From positions 1 through 9,475 of the forward strand of contig CAOXUF010000064.1 of NCBI GenBank assembly GCA_948560485.1: 9,475 nt of DNA, given 5' to 3'. Under the pieces are notes generated by a model. It saw nothing but the letters and a program-made list of their open reading frames with translations. It made no database searches and was not told where the DNA came from. The translations under genes were made by a program, and so were the position numbers. This stretch comes from an uncultured Eubacterium sp. (GTDB lineage: Bacteria; Bacillota_A; Clostridia; Lachnospirales; Lachnospiraceae). Every line of letters begins with the position of its first letter. The first letter of the stretch is position 1. This document shows positions 7,427 through 9,475 of this stretch, piece after piece.

Positions 7427-8917
7427 TTGAAAAAAGGATTTGATAACGAAAAATACTTAAAAATGCAGTCAGAGCATATTAGTGAGAGAATCGCACAGTT
7501 TGGAAATAAACTATATCTGGAGTTTGGTGGGAAGTTATTTGATGATTATCATGCATCAAGAGTTCTGCCGGGGTTTGAGCCGGATTCAAAATTACAGATG
7601 TTATTGCAGCTGAAGGACAAGGCAGAGATTGTTATTGTTATCAGTGCAGAAGATATTGAAGATAACAAGGTTCGTGGAGATTATGGTATTACATATGATA
7701 TGGACGTGTTAAGATTGATTGATGAGTTTCAGTCTATCGGGCTGTTTGTAGGAAGTGTCTGCCTGACAAAGTTTTCAGGACAGCCGGCAGCAGAGTTATT
7801 CCAGAAAAGATTGGAGATTTTGGGAATTAAGTCGTACAGACATTATAAGATACCGGGATATCCAAGCGATGTGAATTACATCGTAAGTGATGAAGGATAT
7901 GGCAAGAATGATTATATTGAGACAGAGAGACCTTTAGTAGTTATTACAGCACCGGGACCGGGTAGTGGTAAGATGGCAACCTGTCTCTCACAGTTATACC
8001 ACGAACATAAAAGAGGTGTGGATGCGGGATATGCTAAGTTTGAGACATTTCCTATCTGGAATATTCCATTGGCACATCCGGTAAACCTTGCTTATGAGGC
8101 TGCTACAGCAGATTTGAATGATGTGAACATGATTGATTCATTCCACTTGGCTGCTTATGGAGAGACTACTGTAAATTATAATAGAGATATAGAGATATTC
8201 CCTGTAGTAAATGCGATGTTTGAATTGATTTCAGGAGAGAGTCCATATAAATCACCGACAGATATGGGCGTTAATATGGCAGGAAACTGTATTTTTGATG
8301 ATGAGGCATGCTGCAGGGCATCTGAGCAGGAAATTGTTCGAAGATATTATAAAGCTGTCTGTGAAAAAAGACGTAAGGGAACAACAAAGGACAGTATTTC
8401 AAAATTGGAAATTCTGATGAAACAGGCAGGCGTTACTTTGGATGACAGAGCAGTTGCAGTTGCTGCAATAGAAAAAGAAAAGGCTACAGAAAATAAGCCG
8501 GCTGCAGCGATTGAACTTCCGGATGGAAGGATTGTAACCGGACGTACGACAGATTTGCTTGGAGCATCTGCTGCAGTACTTTTGAATGCATTAAAGACTT
8601 TAGGTGGGATTGATGATGAAATAAAGTTAATTGCACCGGAAGCAATTGAGCCGATACAGACACTCAAGACGAACTATCTTGGAAGTAAAAATCCAAGACT
8701 TCATACCGATGAAATATTAATTGCATTGTCTTCTACAGCGGCGCATAATGAGAATGCCAGACATGCAATGAATCAGATACCACTTCTGAAAGGATGTGAT
8801 GCACATTCGACTGTGCTTTTGTCATCAGTAGATGAGAAGATGTTCAAGAAATTGGGGATACAGTTGACATGTGAACCGAAGTATGAGGAAGACGACAGAA
8901 AATATCATAAGCAGTAA
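7427..8917 (+). CDS. DUF1846 domain-containing protein
   Basis: A conserved family of about 500 residues, widespread in Firmicutes, of unknown function; a cytosolic ATP- or nucleotide-using role is often supposed but I cannot show it. Numbering from ATG 7412, recognisable blocks are KLYLEFGGKLFDDYHASRVL (33-52), VIVISAEDIE, FVGSVCLTKFSGQPAA, the P-loop-like APGPGSGK (180-187, not a strict Walker A because Pro replaces the first Gly), GYAKFETFPIWNIPL, HPVNLAYEAATADLNDVNM (222-240) and GETTVNYNRDIEIFP (250-264). The C-terminal third holds GSKNPRLHTDEILIALS (424-440) and DAHSTVLL. Start: homologues begin about M-K-K-x-F, which fits TTG 7427 (496 aa), and GAGG lies 9 nt before that TTG. ATG 7412, five codons upstream (501 aa), lacks a ribosome site but remains possible. 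No membrane segment or signal peptide. It is last before a terminator. Confidence 0.9.
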   Translation: MKKGFDNEKYLKMQSEHISERIAQFGNKLYLEFGGKLFDDYHASRVLPGFEPDSKLQMLLQLKDKAEIVIVISAEDIEDNKVRGDYGITYDMDVLRLIDEFQSIGLFVGSVCLTKFSGQPAAELFQKRLEILGIKSYRHYKIPGYPSDVNYIVSDEGYGKNDYIETERPLVVITAPGPGSGKMATCLSQLYHEHKRGVDAGYAKFETFPIWNIPLAHPVNLAYEAATADLNDVNMIDSFHLAAYGETTVNYNRDIEIFPVVNAMFELISGESPYKSPTDMGVNMAGNCIFDDEACCRASEQEIVRRYYKAVCEKRRKGTTKDSISKLEILMKQAGVTLDDRAVAVAAIEKEKATENKPAAAIELPDGRIVTGRTTDLLGASAAVLLNALKTLGGIDDEIKLIAPEAIEPIQTLKTNYLGSKNPRLHTDEILIALSSTAAHNENARHAMNQIPLLKGCDAHSTVLLSSVDEKMFKKLGIQLTCEPKYEEDDRKYHKQ

Positions 8918-8929
8918 AATTGTATATAA

Positions 8930-8967
8930 AAAATAGCCAGGCTCTAAGGCAGGAGTCTGGCTATTTT
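8930..8967 (+). terminator. Intrinsic terminator after the DUF1846 gene
   Basis: AAAATAGCCAGGCTC (8930-8944) pairs with GAGTCTGGCTATTTT (8953-8967) through 15 bp with one G-T wobble around an 8-nt loop. The A-run and T-run form the base of the stem, so it could act in both directions. It starts 12 nt after the stop codon. Confidence 0.85.
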
Positions 8968-9278
8968 AAAATGTCATTTCAGAATAGCCAAGATTTTTGT
9001 TACTACAAGTATTAATGATTTCAGGAAGAATTGTTGTTTGACCAGCAGTTAAATGGCATAATATAGTAAACGTTGGATGTTGTCCGTTAAAACTTTCTTC
9101 TGTTTACGCATTTCCTCATCATCCTGCGGGAGTGGAGCAGAGAACGAAGACAGAAGTGATAAAATAAATTATATTATAAAATATATGCAAAATGATGAAA
9201 ATAAAAACAATATGTTGACAATGCACGATTGCTATAATATATTATATATAGAATATAAAAGAATCTTGGTGTTTATGG
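8968..9278. other. Gene-poor AT-rich stretch
   Basis: I see no convincing gene. Between 8968 and about 9160 the composition is mixed; two short minus-strand frames are open without recognisable family features (9049-9168, 39 codons, with ATG at 9111; and 8966-9103, without a start near its beginning). From about 9160 the DNA is extremely AT-rich. TTGACA (9215-9220) with TATATT (9238-9243) at 17 bp is a promoter-like pair on the + strand. A 68-codon + strand frame from 9077 has no ribosome site and no family resemblance. Confidence 0.5.
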
Positions 9279-9284
9279 TATAAT
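9276..9284 (+). promoter_or_regulatory. Extended -10 promoter of the structured RNA segment
   Basis: TGGTATAAT is a perfect extended -10 element (TGn plus TATAAT at 9279-9284). The -35 position is not consensus, which an extended -10 can compensate. The predicted start is near 9291, immediately before the structured segment. Confidence 0.55.
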
Positions 9285-9290
9285 AGCATA

Positions 9291-9420
9291 ATATAAAGGT
9301 AATAAATATACAATGTATTTATTCATCGCGATGAGACGAGTGACGGTTCTGACTCGTCAAAAAATAAAAACTGACCGAGTGATAATTGTGGCGGAGGGAT
9401 TTAATCCTTCCGCTTTTTTT
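9291..9420 (+). ncRNA. Candidate structured RNA or riboregulator, family not recognised
   Basis: A compact segment, richer in G+C than its surroundings, lies between an extended -10 promoter and an intrinsic terminator, so a transcript of about 130 nt is predicted. In order: a 12-bp palindrome TCATCGCGATGA (9323-9334); a 7-bp hairpin GACGAGT/ACTCGTC (9335-9341 and 9352-9358); an A-rich strand (9359-9372); and GACCG (9373-9377), which can pair with the loop sequence CGGTT (9344-9348). Together these last elements form a classical H-type pseudoknot (7-bp stem, 5-bp loop stem, 2-nt and 14-nt crossing loops). The terminator follows 13 nt later, the layout of a transcription-attenuating aptamer or a stand-alone small RNA. 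I could not match it to preQ1, SAM, fluoride, guanidine, ZTP, THF or T-box patterns from memory. A 44-codon open frame (9313-9447) runs through it and is the main alternative reading. Confidence 0.4.
9391..9420 (+). terminator. Intrinsic terminator of the structured RNA
   Basis: GCGGAGGGA (9391-9399) pairs with TCCTTCCGC (9405-9413) through 9 bp with one G-T wobble around TTTAA. Seven T follow (9414-9420). Confidence 0.9.
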
Positions 9421-9422
9421 AT

Positions 9423-9475
9423 GGCTCTTTGTCAAGAGTGGGGGTAAAAAGTTTATATGGCACAGTTGTGGACCA
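9423..9475. mobile_element. Possible end of an ISL3-family insertion sequence (runs off window)
   Basis: The sequence beginning GGCTCTTTGTCAAGAG resembles the terminal inverted repeat of ISL3-family elements of Firmicutes, which from memory commonly starts GGCTCTTTGTCAA. It begins 2 nt after the T-run of a terminator, a common landing place for insertion sequences, and an AT-rich 8-bp target copy (9415-9422) would be expected for this family. No transposase frame is visible in the remaining 53 bases and the other end is outside the window, so this rests on the short repeat alone. Confidence 0.4.

Noticed and set aside
9077..9283. Plus-strand 68-codon frame at the 3' end
   Set aside because: No ribosome site, second half is translated AT-rich promoter DNA, and no family resemblance.
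9335..9420. preQ1, guanidine or T-box riboswitch assignment for the structured segment
   Set aside because: The pseudoknot shape recalls preQ1-I, but the conserved loop and A-tract bases do not line up; no T-box TGG motif or guanidine ACGR hairpin pair is present.
1..9475. CRISPR array, tRNA, rRNA, toxin-antitoxin or phage genes
   Set aside because: I looked for regular spaced repeats, tRNA-like T-loop motifs and small gene pairs and found none.

Overview
The window is AT-rich (by eye about 35% GC) and reads like the chromosome of an anaerobic gut Firmicute, most probably a Lachnospiraceae (clostridial) species. The grounds are a PPi-linked pyruvate phosphate dikinase, a bile salt hydrolase of clostridial type, a YtaF-type sporulation membrane protein, a CBS/DRTGG-containing family II pyrophosphatase and a DUF1846 protein. 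Assignment to family or genus is an inference from gene content and protein style, not from a marker gene.

Layout: (1) 2-1612 (+) is the C-terminal 60% of pyruvate phosphate dikinase, closed by a strong terminator. (2) 1830-3653 (+) is a long-form M24 aminopeptidase P with its own promoter. (3) 3731-4354 (-) is a YtaF/MntP-like membrane protein, convergent with the peptidase; the two share a long hairpin between their stop codons. (4) 4505-5479 (+) is a bile salt hydrolase, divergent from ytaF, with a near-consensus ribosome binding site. (5) 5614-7257 (+) is a manganese-dependent pyrophosphatase with a regulatory CBS-DRTGG-CBS insert, behind a good sigma-A promoter. (6) 7427-8917 (+) is a DUF1846 protein, probably started at TTG, followed by a hairpin terminator. 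(7) 8968-9475 has no recognisable protein gene. It contains an AT-rich stretch, promoter-like sites, a compact G+C-richer segment that can fold into an H-type pseudoknot followed by an intrinsic terminator (9291-9420), and, 2 nt past the terminator's T-run, a sequence resembling the end of an ISL3-family insertion sequence that runs off the window.

The genes look like separate housekeeping transcription units, most with their own promoter, terminator or both, rather than one operon. Two are linked by chemistry: pyruvate phosphate dikinase makes or consumes PPi, and the pyrophosphatase hydrolyses it under likely adenine-nucleotide control. The bile salt hydrolase is the clearest host-interaction gene. 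I found no defence system, CRISPR array, prophage or biosynthetic cluster. The least explained part of the window is the structured segment near its 3' end.
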